DNA from: Loktanella sp.
GTDB lineage: Bacteria; Pseudomonadota; Alphaproteobacteria; Rhodobacterales; Rhodobacteraceae
DNA: 64,000 nt
Assembly (NCBI GenBank): GCA_024686085.1
Contig: JAIBDT010000003.1
Span: 49,309-113,308, forward strand
Direction: 5' to 3'
Shown here: positions 1 through 9,064 of the stretch, in pieces
How the letters are laid out: the number at the start of each line of letters is the position of its first letter
Position numbering within the stretch: the stretch's first letter is position 1
Notes under the pieces: model-generated
The model's input: the letters and a program-made list of their open reading frames with translations, nothing else
The model's database searches: none
What the model was told of the DNA's origin: nothing
Position numbers and translations under genes: made by a program

Positions 1-555
1 TTCCAACGCTTCACGTCGCGCGGCGGCAAGGCGGGCCGTTTCGACGCCCTCGTCGATTTCGGTACGGGCTTGGGCCAATGCGAGGTTCAGCGCCTCTTGC
101 TCGGACATCAGTCGCGTTTGATCGGCCTCAAGGGCGCTGATCCGCGCGGTCGCCTCTGTCCTCTGAGCCAAAAGCCCCGCGACTTGTGCCTCGAAGCCTG
201 TGATCTGGTTTTGGGCCGAGATTAGGGCTTGGGCAGTTTGGTCGCGCTCAATTGTCAGCCGCGCAATTAGGTCGCGCTGTTCGACGGCTGCGTCTGAAAC
301 GCTTGCAAGGTTTTGCGCCAAGCTGGCGTTGCTGTCTTCTGGCAGCCCGAGAGCCGCGGCCAAGCTGGAAATCTCGGCGGCCAGTTCATCAAGTTCGGAC
401 GCCTGCCCTGTGATCGTTTCGCGCAGCACGAACTGGATCACCATAAAGATGGTCAGCACGAACATCAGAACCAGCAATAGCCCCGTCATCGCATCCACGA
501 ACCCGGGCCAGATGGCGTTTTGGAAACGCCCAGAGGAGCGACGGCTGAGCGCCAT
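1..555 (-). CDS. MotB/OmpA-type peptidoglycan-binding protein, N-terminal part (cut by window edge)
   Basis: The gene runs off the left end of the window; 185 codons are present. Residues about 15-44 form one membrane helix with an aspartate at position 21 just before a Leu/Val-rich stretch. This is where MotB and ExbD carry their proton-binding Asp. The rest (residues about 50-185) is Glu/Gln/Ala-rich and predicted to be a periplasmic coiled coil; an OmpA-like domain would be expected beyond the edge but is not visible. Its ATG lies one base after the stop of the MotA/ExbB-like gene upstream, so the two are co-translated and probably form a stator-like membrane complex. The family assignment is inferred from this layout and from the N-terminus only. 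Confidence 0.7.
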   Translation of the reverse strand, partial: MALSRRSSGRFQNAIWPGFVDAMTGLLLVLMFVLTIFMVIQFVLRETITGQASELDELAAEISSLAAALGLPEDSNASLAQNLASVSDAAVEQRDLIARLTIERDQTAQALISAQNQITGFEAQVAGLLAQRTEATARISALEADQTRLMSEQEALNLALAQARTEIDEGVETARLAAARREALE

Positions 556-556
556 A

Positions 557-1801
557 TCAGCTATCGCCGCTTTGCGGGCGACCACGGCCAGTGCGCACAG
601 CGCGGGTCAACCCAGCGATATCCGCGCGCAGATCCGCGATGGTTTCCTGCCGTCCGGCGGACATTTCTTCCAAGATGCGCAACATTTGAACGTCAATGGA
701 CCGCAGTCGCATCCGGCTTTCGGCGTCGATCCCGTCAACGCCGCTATCGCGTAGTTTTTCGATCAACCGTTCTTGACCGTCTGCGACCCGCGCGAGCAAT
801 TCATCTGTGGCCCCACTGGAGCCGCCGCCCGTTTTTTCAAGCGCAGAGGTCAACAGCGCAAGTCGTTTGTCCAGATTGCTACGCTCTTCCTCAGAGCGCA
901 TGATCAACGTTTGCTGCGCTTCAAGTTGCTGCGCCATGTGGTCCATAAATTCGACCATCATGCCCGCCTCGCCGGTGTTTTCGTCGCCTGACGAAAACCC
1001 GAGGCGTGTGATAGTGGACAGCCATTCTTCGAGTTCGCGGTAGAACCGATTTTGGCCGTGGGATGCGAAAAGTTCCAAAAGGCCCACGATCAATGACCCA
1101 GCCAGCCCCAAGAGTGATGATGAGAACGCGGTGCCCATACCGCCAAGTTGGCTTTCGAGGCCTTTTTGCAAGCGCCCGAAAATGTCTGCGCCGTCTTCGC
1201 CGTCGGCGGGGTTGAGTGACCGGATGGTTTCGACAAGTGCGGGTACGGTTGTTGCAAGCCCGTAAAACGTGCCGAGAAGACCTAGGAAAATCAGTGTATT
1301 ACCGATGTATCGGGTGATTTCGCGGTCTTCGTCGATCCGCTGTGCCACGGATTCCAAAATGGAACGTCCCGCGGTGGACGAGAGTTGCATCTTGGCCCCG
1401 CGTGATCGCAGAAGCGTCGCGAGTGGTGCCAGCAGCCCCGGTGCTTGGGTCATCTCGTGGCCAAGCCTTTGTTTGGCAAAGCCTTCGATCCATTGCACCG
1501 ACCGCATCAACTGCGCGACTTGTCCAAAGCACGATAAGACACCCAAAACGAACACAGCTAGAATGAGCCCGTTTAAATACGGGTTCGACCAAAAGATCGC
1601 GGCGATTTGCCCAAATCCGATGTAGAAAACGGCCCCCACAATCGCCAGCACGAACAGCATCGAAATGATCTGTCGCGTCGGTTGTGAAAACTGCGGCTCT
1701 ACCTCGGTTTCCTTTGTTATATCTACCACAAAGGTGTCCTCGTCATTATTGTTAACCGCACCATAGGCAAAGGGCTGCGAAATCCCAAATAAATTCCGCA
1801 A
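557..1801 (-). CDS. MotA/TolQ/ExbB proton-channel family protein
   Basis: This 414-residue inner-membrane protein has predicted membrane helices at about 46-64, 78-95, 168-186 and 225-245. The last two contain the small-residue pattern IFLGLLGTFYGLATTV and a Gly/Ser/Ala-rich partner helix typical of the MotA_ExbB domain. Residues about 250-414 are cytoplasmic, charged and probably coiled coil, giving a longer tail than plain ExbB or TolQ. The next gene is MotB-like, one base away. Together they should form a proton-driven complex working on the cell wall or outer membrane. No flagellar or tonB genes are nearby, so the energy-consuming partner is unknown. Confidence 0.8.
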   Translation of the reverse strand: MRNLFGISQPFAYGAVNNNDEDTFVVDITKETEVEPQFSQPTRQIISMLFVLAIVGAVFYIGFGQIAAIFWSNPYLNGLILAVFVLGVLSCFGQVAQLMRSVQWIEGFAKQRLGHEMTQAPGLLAPLATLLRSRGAKMQLSSTAGRSILESVAQRIDEDREITRYIGNTLIFLGLLGTFYGLATTVPALVETIRSLNPADGEDGADIFGRLQKGLESQLGGMGTAFSSSLLGLAGSLIVGLLELFASHGQNRFYRELEEWLSTITRLGFSSGDENTGEAGMMVEFMDHMAQQLEAQQTLIMRSEEERSNLDKRLALLTSALEKTGGGSSGATDELLARVADGQERLIEKLRDSGVDGIDAESRMRLRSIDVQMLRILEEMSAGRQETIADLRADIAGLTRAVRTGRGRPQSGDS

Positions 1802-1810
1802 TTGGCGCGA

Positions 1811-2341
1811 TCACCCCTGTGCGAGGTCTTTGACCCGACCGACCAGCCACGTCATGTCGTCATCCCTTATCCCCATCATATCGAGATGGTTGGCTGTGTT
1901 ATAAAGGTATTCGGGGTTCGGCCCGCGCCCGCCAACAGCGTGGGCGATCATGTGTGCTTGGGTCTCGAGGTCGAATTGGCAGTATTGCTCGTGGACGGGA
2001 TCGATGACGTAGGCCAAGGCTTCGACTTCGCTTGCGTCTTCTAGCATCAGGGTCACGTGGCGTTCGACATAGGCCGATGAAATCAGTTCCCGTTCACGCA
2101 AGGCAGCAAGAACGATATCTTCTTCTTCAGGTCTGACTTGAAAGGCGACCCCAGTGCATTGCCCGCCGCTGACCGCATCAAGCGCCAGAACAAGGCCCGG
2201 GTTTTCGACCGTCCCCCGATGGTGGATTGATAACATGCAAAAGCTGCGGTGATAATCTTTGAGGACCGCGCGTTTCTTTTGCACAGGCTCAAACCCCGGG
2301 TTCCATAAAAGTGATCCGTATCCAAATACCCATAGCGCCAT
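1811..2341 (-). CDS. gamma-glutamylcyclotransferase (ChaC-like)
   Basis: This is a 176-residue cytosolic enzyme. The GYGSL motif at residues 7-11 is the nucleotide-like glycine loop that defines the gamma-glutamylcyclotransferase fold; an acidic stretch with RPEEED and RERELI follows. ChaC proteins cleave gamma-glutamyl groups, usually of glutathione, to 5-oxoproline. I chose the ATG at 2341 because it starts right before WVFGYGSL and has AGGACC upstream; a longer frame to 2422 would run into the divergent DUF2125 gene. The length fits the ChaC family. Substrate preference cannot be read from the sequence. Confidence 0.8.
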   Translation of the reverse strand: MALWVFGYGSLLWNPGFEPVQKKRAVLKDYHRSFCMLSIHHRGTVENPGLVLALDAVSGGQCTGVAFQVRPEEEDIVLAALRERELISSAYVERHVTLMLEDASEVEALAYVIDPVHEQYCQFDLETQAHMIAHAVGGRGPNPEYLYNTANHLDMMGIRDDDMTWLVGRVKDLAQG

Positions 2342-2405
2342 GATGCTGGTCCTTTCGCAATGGGCCCTATAAACACGAGCCAAGACATGACGCCAAGGGG
2401 GAACC

Positions 2406-3395
2406 ATGCGCCGACTTACCATTCTTGTGCTGGCATTGGCCGCAATTTATAGTGCCTATTGGTTTATGGGCGCCCGCACTGTCGAAGGCGCGGCCACCGC
2501 GCGTATCGAGCAGATGCGCCTTGATGGCTGGACGCTGGCGTATGACAGCTTGGACACCCAAGGGTATCCGTCCCGTTTTGACACCACCGCAAGGGCACTG
2601 AATGTGCAGACCCCAACCGGTGATTTTGGTCTTAAGGCCGCTTTCGTGCAGGCCTTGTCCCTGTCTTATAAGCCTAACGAGGTTATTCTTGTTTTGCCTG
2701 ACGAACAGGACGTGACGATCGCTGGTGTCCCGTTGACCGTTAAGTCAGACGGTTTGCGTGCAAGTGCTGCGGTCGGGTTAAACACTGATCTGGACCTAAT
2801 CCGTTTTACTGCCGAAGTTGGCCAAATGTCACTGGATGGGTCTGGTGGCACCGTGTTTTCTTTGTCCAATGCGTTATTGGCTTTGCGCCCTGCAGCCGAT
2901 GACACCTTGTCCTATGATCTTTTTGCTGATGTGGATGATTTGGCGTTGCCTATCAATTTGCGCAAAATTCTGGACCCTGCGGGGAATTTTCCCCCGATCC
3001 TAAGTCAGTTCACGGTCGACGCGAATGCCACTATGGATCGCAAGCTGGATCGTCACATTTTGGACGAGCTGAAGCGCCCTCAAGTTGATGCGTTCAAGCT
3101 GAATGGTATGACAGTTGCATGGGGTCCGTTGTCCTTGCGCGGCACGGGTGACGTGACGATTGACCGCGTGGGCATCCCGTCGGGCATGATCACGTTGGAG
3201 GCGCAAAACTGGCGCGAAATGCTACAAATGGCTGTCAACGCAGGCGTTGTCGATTCCGGTGTGTCGCGCACCTTGGAAACGATGGGCAGCTTGTTGGCAG
3301 GTGGTTCGACCAGTCTGTCGCTGCCTGTGACGTTTCAGAACGGCATGATGCTGATTGGTCCTGTGCCTGCTGGTCCTGCCCCACGGTTTCGCTAA
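2406..3395 (+). CDS. DUF2125 domain-containing protein
   Basis: A 329-residue protein with an N-terminal hydrophobic segment (residues about 4-19) that serves as signal peptide or membrane anchor, followed by a beta-rich periplasmic region. The pattern DGWTLAYDSLDTQGYPSRFD near residues 39-58 is characteristic of the DUF2125 family of alphaproteobacteria, whose function is unknown. AGGGG lies upstream of the ATG. The stop overlaps the stop of the converging ycjF-like gene by four bases. Confidence 0.75.
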   Translation: MRRLTILVLALAAIYSAYWFMGARTVEGAATARIEQMRLDGWTLAYDSLDTQGYPSRFDTTARALNVQTPTGDFGLKAAFVQALSLSYKPNEVILVLPDEQDVTIAGVPLTVKSDGLRASAAVGLNTDLDLIRFTAEVGQMSLDGSGGTVFSLSNALLALRPAADDTLSYDLFADVDDLALPINLRKILDPAGNFPPILSQFTVDANATMDRKLDRHILDELKRPQVDAFKLNGMTVAWGPLSLRGTGDVTIDRVGIPSGMITLEAQNWREMLQMAVNAGVVDSGVSRTLETMGSLLAGGSTSLSLPVTFQNGMMLIGPVPAGPAPRFR

Positions 3396-4384
3396 CCTTT
3401 TGAAAACAGACCCGTTAGCGCACGTTTCACGAGTGCTGTCACCGAGGGCCGAGGCACGGCGCGGAAAGGCAGTGGGCGGCAAACCTCTAAGGCTGCGACG
3501 CCGACCCGCGCGGTCAGTGCGCCGTTGATTACCCCTTCGCCGAACCGTCTTGAGACTTTTGACATGATCCCGCCGCCTGCGATGGACCCGATCAAGTCGT
3601 CGCCCACCGCCACCGCACCCGTTGCTACAAGATGCGTCAACACGGTGCGCGTCAGCCGCCAGCTGCCGAATGTGCCAGAACGTCCACCGTAGATTTCAGC
3701 GATTTGGCGGATCATGCGCAGGTTTGCGGTCAATGCTGTGAAAACATCTGCCAAGGCCATTGGCACGATCGCGGTGACGGTCGCGACTTGACGTGCGGCG
3801 GCTTCGACCTCGCGCATGGCCCTTGCGTCCAGAGGTGAAAGGACTGTGATTTCGGCCAGTCCAAGTAGGCCGTCCGCGTCAAAGACGTCGTTCATTTGTT
3901 CTGACAGCCGTTCGCGTCCCCATGTGGTGTCGTCGCGGGATGCGTAGAGTTTATTCAGTTGTTTGATCACGCTGCGGGCTTGGGCGAGGTCGTTGCTGGC
4001 ATAGGCCGCATTCGCCGCTTTGTGCACGCTGTCGAGCCTGCGCAACCGCGCGAATGCTGCGATTTCACGCAGGGCAATAACCGCAAGCACGAGGCAAAAC
4101 AGGATCAGCAGCGCGGTTGCGATACCCCCAAGAATGGGTGACCGCACCAGCAGTCCGTTGATGTAATCCCACGCTGCCAATGAGACGATAAAGCCTGTGA
4201 GCGCCAGCGAAAGCGACCAGAACCAGCGCGCAAGGCGGGATGGTTTTCGCGCCGCGATACTGGCGACTTGCTGCATGGACGTCTGCCCCTGCGCCACGTC
4301 GGGCACGGCGGCAGCCAGTGCAGGTTGTGCGATGTCATTGTCGTCGAGGTCAATCAGGACGGGGCCACGGTTTTCTTTGCTCAT
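3392..4384 (-). CDS. YcjF/TIGR01620 family membrane protein (DUF697)
   Basis: A 330-residue inner-membrane protein. Two predicted helices sit at about residues 50-72 and 80-103, after a polar N-terminus, and the C-terminal half contains the DUF697-like segment rich in Gly and Ala (around VATGAVAVGDDLIGSIAGGG). It starts inside the stop codon of the ycjX-like gene (ATGA overlap), the usual YcjX-YcjF arrangement in Proteobacteria. In enterobacteria ycjXF sit near psp genes and belong to the envelope-stress regulon; no psp genes are visible here. The biochemical role is unknown. Confidence 0.8.
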   Translation of the reverse strand: MSKENRGPVLIDLDDNDIAQPALAAAVPDVAQGQTSMQQVASIAARKPSRLARWFWSLSLALTGFIVSLAAWDYINGLLVRSPILGGIATALLILFCLVLAVIALREIAAFARLRRLDSVHKAANAAYASNDLAQARSVIKQLNKLYASRDDTTWGRERLSEQMNDVFDADGLLGLAEITVLSPLDARAMREVEAAARQVATVTAIVPMALADVFTALTANLRMIRQIAEIYGGRSGTFGSWRLTRTVLTHLVATGAVAVGDDLIGSIAGGGIMSKVSRRFGEGVINGALTARVGVAALEVCRPLPFRAVPRPSVTALVKRALTGLFSKG

Positions 4385-5814
4385 AGCCGGTCCCCGATCA
4401 GGAATTGCGCTGCTTTATCAAGGCGGATGTGCGGCGGTCCGTCACCTGGTTTGAGGTCCAACGGTGCGGGCGCGAAGTTCATAACTTGGTAGTCATCGTC
4501 CAGCCATTTTTCCGCCCCTGCCCGTGCGGGTCCCAGCAAGTGTGCGGGATCACTGGGTAGTTTACCCGGATAGAATGCTGCTTGTTTGCCGTTTTCCAAG
4601 AGCCGCCCGCGCACGACGTCCAAGGGGCCATCGCGGTGGTCGATGGTTTGCTCGACCGTTGTCCGCAGCGCGGCAATCGACATGGCGGCGGTTTGCGCGC
4701 CAGCGAAATCGGCGCGGTCTTTGGCGTCACGCAACAGCGCCTCTGTGATGGCGGTCAGTTGCCCGTGTTGGCTGTGGTGCAGGTGGTCAGCTTTGGTGGC
4801 CGCAAACAGGATTTTCTCGACCCTTCGCCCTTGGAACAATCGCGCAAGGAACGCGTTACGTCCCGGCCTGAAGGCCCCAAGGATCGCGGCCATGGCGCCT
4901 CGTAGGTCTTCAATGGCAGGTGGTCCTGCGTGGATCGCGCTAAGCACATCGACTAAAACGATTTGGCGGTCGATCTTGGCAAAGTGGTCACGAAAGAAGG
5001 GTTTGACCACATTGCGTTTGTAGCTTTCAAAGCGCCGCGCAAATTCGCGCCCCAAAGATTTGCGCGCCCCTGAATGGGGGGGCAATGGTGCAAAGGTCAA
5101 CACGGGCGAGCCCGCCAGATCGCCCGGCATCAGAAACCGACCTGGTGTGCAGTCCGAAAAGCCTGCTTCGCGGGACGCGTTCAGATGCGCGGTGAAGGAT
5201 GCCGCGAGGGATTTGGCCTGCACCTCGTCGAGGTCGGCATCGGGGTCGACGTCTGCAAGTTCGGCCAAGAATGCATCGCCCATGGGCCGTCCTTTAGCGC
5301 GGGAAATCGCCGCCGCTGACCACTCATCATAGCTGAGATCAAGCAGGCCGAGGTCCAAAAGCCACTCGCCCGGATAATCCACGATGTCGATGTGAATGGT
5401 GCGCGGCCCTGTCAGCCCTGACAGCAAACCAGTGGGTTGCACACGAAGCGACAGGCGTAATTCGCTGATTTGCCGCGTGCCTTCGGGCCACGTCGGGTCG
5501 GGAGATGTGAGTTTGCCCAGATAGGTCTCGTAATCAAAGCGCGGCAGGGTGTCGTCCGGTTGCGGTTGCAGATAGGCGGTTTGAATGGCGCCTGTGCTGG
5601 CCGCGACAAGCTGGGGCATTCGTCCGCGGTTCATAAGGTTTGCGACCAGCGCCGTGATAAACACGGTTTTGCCCGCACGACTAAGCCCTGTAACCCCCAA
5701 ACGGATCACGGGGTCCGTAAACGGCGCTGTGACAGTATCGGTGACTGCATCTACGCTGCGGGAAATGCGATCGGCAATTGCGGCGATAACCAAAGGTGTT
5801 CCGTCCCTATTCAT
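4381..5814 (-). CDS. YcjX family P-loop GTPase-like protein (DUF463)
   Basis: A 477-residue protein with a Walker A motif GLSRAGKT at residues 43-50, preceded by VIRLGVT, which is the signature of the YcjX/DUF463 family. Two ATGs are in frame. I prefer the one at 5814, which has AGGA nine bases upstream; the one at 5838 would add eight residues and has only a weak GGGGTG. It is translationally coupled to the ycjF-like gene downstream. The family binds GTP and is linked to envelope stress, but its target is not known. Confidence 0.82.
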   Translation of the reverse strand: MNRDGTPLVIAAIADRISRSVDAVTDTVTAPFTDPVIRLGVTGLSRAGKTVFITALVANLMNRGRMPQLVAASTGAIQTAYLQPQPDDTLPRFDYETYLGKLTSPDPTWPEGTRQISELRLSLRVQPTGLLSGLTGPRTIHIDIVDYPGEWLLDLGLLDLSYDEWSAAAISRAKGRPMGDAFLAELADVDPDADLDEVQAKSLAASFTAHLNASREAGFSDCTPGRFLMPGDLAGSPVLTFAPLPPHSGARKSLGREFARRFESYKRNVVKPFFRDHFAKIDRQIVLVDVLSAIHAGPPAIEDLRGAMAAILGAFRPGRNAFLARLFQGRRVEKILFAATKADHLHHSQHGQLTAITEALLRDAKDRADFAGAQTAAMSIAALRTTVEQTIDHRDGPLDVVRGRLLENGKQAAFYPGKLPSDPAHLLGPARAGAEKWLDDDYQVMNFAPAPLDLKPGDGPPHIRLDKAAQFLIGDRL

Positions 5815-5895
5815 CGGTATTTGTCCTAAGATAGGCATACCGCACCCCGATGTGTAGGGATTGATTTCTGCGCACCCTCCCCCTAAGCGATCTGT

Positions 5896-6663
5896 ATGCC
5901 TCGTTTTGCGTTACAAATTGAATATGACGGCGCCCCGTTTGCGGGCTGGCAGCGTCAACCTGATCAGCCCTCTGTGCAGGGCGCGATCGAGGCTGCATTG
6001 GCGAAACTAGAGGCTGGTCCTCATACGATTGCCGCCGCAGGTCGCACGGATGCGGGCGTGCATGGTTTGGCGCAGGTGGCCCATTGTGATTTGCAGCAGG
6101 ACTGGAACCCGTTTCGTCTGTCCGAGGCGCTGAATTTTCATTTGAAGCCTGCCCCTGTTGCGATTGTGAATTGCGCGCGCGTTCATGACGAATGGCACGC
6201 GCGCTTTGATGCCACAGAGCGCCGTTATCTATTTCGCGTGATCAGCCGCCGCGCCCCTTTGACGTTTGAGCGTGGCAATGTCTGGCAGGTCAAATATCCG
6301 CTTGATGTGGCGGCCATGCAGGCGGGTGCTGATATGTTATTGGGCCAGCATGATTTTACGACTTTTCGGTCCACGATGTGCCAAGCGTTAAGCCCGATTA
6401 AGACGCTGGACGCGTTGCGGGTGTCCGAGCAGCCCACGAATGGCGGCACCGAATACCAGTTTCACGTCCGCGCCAGATCGTTTTTGCACAACCAAGTCCG
6501 CAGCTTTGTCGGCACTTTGGAACGGGTTGGATCGGGCGCTTGGGCGCCTGAAGATGTAGCGATTGCTTTGGCGAAGCAGGACCGTGCGGCCTGTGGCCCT
6601 GTTAGTCCGCCGGATGGGTTATACCTTGCTGGCGTCACGTATCCGACGGACCCATTCGCCTAG
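5896..6663 (+). CDS. truA: tRNA pseudouridine(38-40) synthase
   Basis: A 255-residue cytosolic enzyme that isomerises uridines 38-40 in the anticodon arm of tRNAs. The N-terminus [14 protein letters not shown] and the catalytic motif GRTDAGVHG with Asp52 are plain TruA hallmarks. Length is normal. It converges on the DUF3726-type gene with a four-base stop overlap (CTAG). It stands alone rather than next to fmt/def, so no operon role is suggested. Confidence 0.95.
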   Translation: MPRFALQIEYDGAPFAGWQRQPDQPSVQGAIEAALAKLEAGPHTIAAAGRTDAGVHGLAQVAHCDLQQDWNPFRLSEALNFHLKPAPVAIVNCARVHDEWHARFDATERRYLFRVISRRAPLTFERGNVWQVKYPLDVAAMQAGADMLLGQHDFTTFRSTMCQALSPIKTLDALRVSEQPTNGGTEYQFHVRARSFLHNQVRSFVGTLERVGSGAWAPEDVAIALAKQDRAACGPVSPPDGLYLAGVTYPTDPFA

Positions 6664-7199
6664 TCGTTATCGGTCAGCCCCGCACCTGCACCTGCGATCC
6701 GCGATGCCTCTGTCGCGGGGACGTAGGTTTTTGCAGCATAGTCATTGAACACTTGCCATAGTTGATCTGACACAAAAACGGGCCGTGCATGTGGAATTAC
6801 CGGTGCGGCTTGATCCGATTTTGAGACGATCAGGTCCTCGTCCTCAAACCGGTGCGAGATCGCGATGCCATGCACTGCGAAAAAGGCAGAGACGACGACA
6901 TGCGCGCGCGCTTTGGCGATGGTTACCTTGTTCACGCCTGCGCGGATTGCATCAGCGGCCATTGGCCCTGCCAGTGCGACTGAGCCACCTTGGATACGAA
7001 GTGCATCCCCCTGCATGGTAACAGAGGGTTGATGCGATTGGACTGCCAAAATATCAGCGATGACGTGCAAGGCTGCGGGGTCGGTAGCCGCCATGTAACC
7101 CGCTGCTTTTGCAAGGTCTTCGCAGTGCCCCAATGGCACGCCAGCCCCACGCGCCGCTTTGAGGACCATACCGCAGATTTCGTTGATTGACCGCTTCAT
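6660..7199 (-). CDS. DUF3726-type protein of unknown function
   Basis: A 179-residue protein without signal peptide or membrane helices. The N-terminal [19 protein letters not shown], with a helix rich in small residues, resembles the DUF3726 family as I recall it. The chosen ATG at 7199 overlaps the stop of the upstream 551-residue gene (ATGA), so the two are translationally coupled; an upstream ATG at 7223 would lie inside that gene. The tight coupling suggests both products act together. No catalytic motif is recognisable. Confidence 0.6.
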   Translation of the reverse strand: MKRSINEICGMVLKAARGAGVPLGHCEDLAKAAGYMAATDPAALHVIADILAVQSHQPSVTMQGDALRIQGGSVALAGPMAADAIRAGVNKVTIAKARAHVVVSAFFAVHGIAISHRFEDEDLIVSKSDQAAPVIPHARPVFVSDQLWQVFNDYAAKTYVPATEASRIAGAGAGLTDND

Positions 7200-8851
7200 A
7201 GTCCGCTCACCGGGAGCCACCAATCGTCGGCGTTGTCCAATTCATCGGCCAAAGGCGCGCCCTGCGCCAATGTGATCCGTGTCCATCTGTCGGATTTTGG
7301 GTCGAACTTTGCCGCCCCGAAAAACGACAGCTTGCAGCGCAACATGTCGATCGGCAGGCAGTCTGACCCGATCAAATTATCTCTGATTTCGGCGTAGGCG
7401 TGTTTAGCAAGGCATTGCACCCGCCGCACGGCTGCGCGGTGTTCTGGGTGGTTTTGCAGAAACATGAAAACGGGGCCTGTCGCATCAGTTAGGTCGGCGA
7501 ACAGTGCTTTGACTTGTCGCGCGATGTCGAGGGGGCTTTCGAGTTCAGCGCCCTCTTCGGCATGTCTGTCGCCCAGCCTTGGTTCGAGCTTTTCCTCGGA
7601 CACATACCAAAAGCGGGCGTTGTTGGGCATGGTATCGTAGTCGGTTTTCACGGCCCAGTCCCAATCCCGCCCAATGAGGTCTTTCAAAGCTGCGCAATCC
7701 ATTGCGGGATCGATTTCGGGCGCAAACGGCGTTGCCATGCAATCGGCCAACCCGTCGATCAGATCGCCGAAAGGTTCTAATAGCATTGCGGCGAGCAGTT
7801 CTTGGGCGTCGACGGAATAGGCTTCGCTAGCGAGGATCAGCTTGTCGATTGGTATGTCGCCCGTCATCATTTCTGGCGTCATCATGCGCGTGATTTGTGG
7901 CCATTCGCGGCGCAGGGTTGCGATCCGCTCGGCTGCGATTTCGTCTGGCACATTCCATTCTGCAAGGTGAGCTGCTGCCCGTGCCGCAAGTTCGTAGATT
8001 TGTGTGATTTGATCGGCGCTGAGTGCAGGCACCGCCCGCACCCACGCAATCGCCGTTTCGCGGACCTGCATCCACGCATCCAGTAAGAGAGGGTGGTTGA
8101 CCAAGAAAGGTGCCATGCCCAGCCCTGTCGCGTTTCCAATACCCAAGCTACGCTTGATGGTGCGGTCCAATGGTGCACCGCCGACATGTTCGACAAGATC
8201 GTGGGTGAACCCGCGGATCAGCCAAACGGTCAGCATCTCGGCTGCGAAGGGCCCTGACAAAAAGGGCCGGTCCTGAATGATACCCCGATCCGCGATCCCG
8301 AACTTGCCATTGCCGTAAACGGCCGTGGTCCGCATCAGATAGCCCGTTTGCCGCACAAGATCGACGTCAGGTTGTTGCCCTTTGCGCAGGGCGTCCGCCA
8401 CGTGATCGAACAAACGCACAGACTTATTTGCGCGGCTTAGGATGAGGTCGCGCTGGGTGAAACGGGCTGCTTCTTGCAGAGGGGCTACGGCCACGACCCG
8501 TTCGATTTCGGCGGCGGAAGGCACCCCGTCATAAAGCACATAGGCCGTGTCCCACGCGGTTGCGATCACGCGGTCGGTGCGCATGTCGGGCGGCAGGTCC
8601 GTCGAGACCGCAATCAGCGCATAATCGAACCCGCCCAAGCGCAACTGATAGACCGCATGGCCATACCCATCAGCGGATATTTGCCAGTGGGTGCGGGTGA
8701 TTTTGACGTCTTCTTTGGCCAAGTTGCGTGTCAGGGTCCGCAGAAACGAGAGCCGGTGTGGAAAGGCCGCCCCCATTCGCCGCAAGCGCATGACTTTTTC
8801 AGCGGGGCGCATACGCGTTTGAAGCGGGCTAAATCCGTTTACTGACTGCAC
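7196..8851 (-). CDS. conserved protein of unknown function, partner of the DUF3726-type gene
   Basis: A 551-residue soluble protein that I cannot assign to a named family. Distinct segments that look conserved are RMGAAFPHRLSFLRTL near the start, LSRANKSVRLFDHV, YLMRTTAVYGNGKFGIADR, FTHDLVEHVG and GIGNATGLGMAPFLVNHP in the middle, and CKLSFFGAAKFDP near the end. No signal peptide, membrane helix or P-loop is seen. I prefer a GTG start at 8851, which has AAGGTGGGG six bases upstream; ATGs at 8869 and 8926 have no convincing ribosome binding site. It is the first gene of a two-gene cassette with the DUF3726-type gene. Confidence 0.65.
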   Translation of the reverse strand: MQSVNGFSPLQTRMRPAEKVMRLRRMGAAFPHRLSFLRTLTRNLAKEDVKITRTHWQISADGYGHAVYQLRLGGFDYALIAVSTDLPPDMRTDRVIATAWDTAYVLYDGVPSAAEIERVVAVAPLQEAARFTQRDLILSRANKSVRLFDHVADALRKGQQPDVDLVRQTGYLMRTTAVYGNGKFGIADRGIIQDRPFLSGPFAAEMLTVWLIRGFTHDLVEHVGGAPLDRTIKRSLGIGNATGLGMAPFLVNHPLLLDAWMQVRETAIAWVRAVPALSADQITQIYELAARAAAHLAEWNVPDEIAAERIATLRREWPQITRMMTPEMMTGDIPIDKLILASEAYSVDAQELLAAMLLEPFGDLIDGLADCMATPFAPEIDPAMDCAALKDLIGRDWDWAVKTDYDTMPNNARFWYVSEEKLEPRLGDRHAEEGAELESPLDIARQVKALFADLTDATGPVFMFLQNHPEHRAAVRRVQCLAKHAYAEIRDNLIGSDCLPIDMLRCKLSFFGAAKFDPKSDRWTRITLAQGAPLADELDNADDWWLPVSGL

Positions 8852-9064
8852 TTTTTTCCCCACCTTCATTTTGCTCTGCGACACATAGCATAATTCAGCG
8901 TCTCGTGTTGTTTCACAAATAGACATTTTATCGTCTGATTGCGGCGCAATGCGGGTCTTTACCAGATCTAGTGCTCTAAATCGTGATCACCACAGCACTG
9001 GGCATTTAGACACAATCGCTATACAATGTTTTTAAACTTAAAGTGGCGATCAAGGGGCCAAACC

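Noticed and set aside
1..1801. Zorya-type (ZorAB) defence system
   Set aside because: The MotA/MotB-like architecture fits loosely, but no ZorC, ZorD or ZorE gene is visible, and the partner gene is cut by the window edge.
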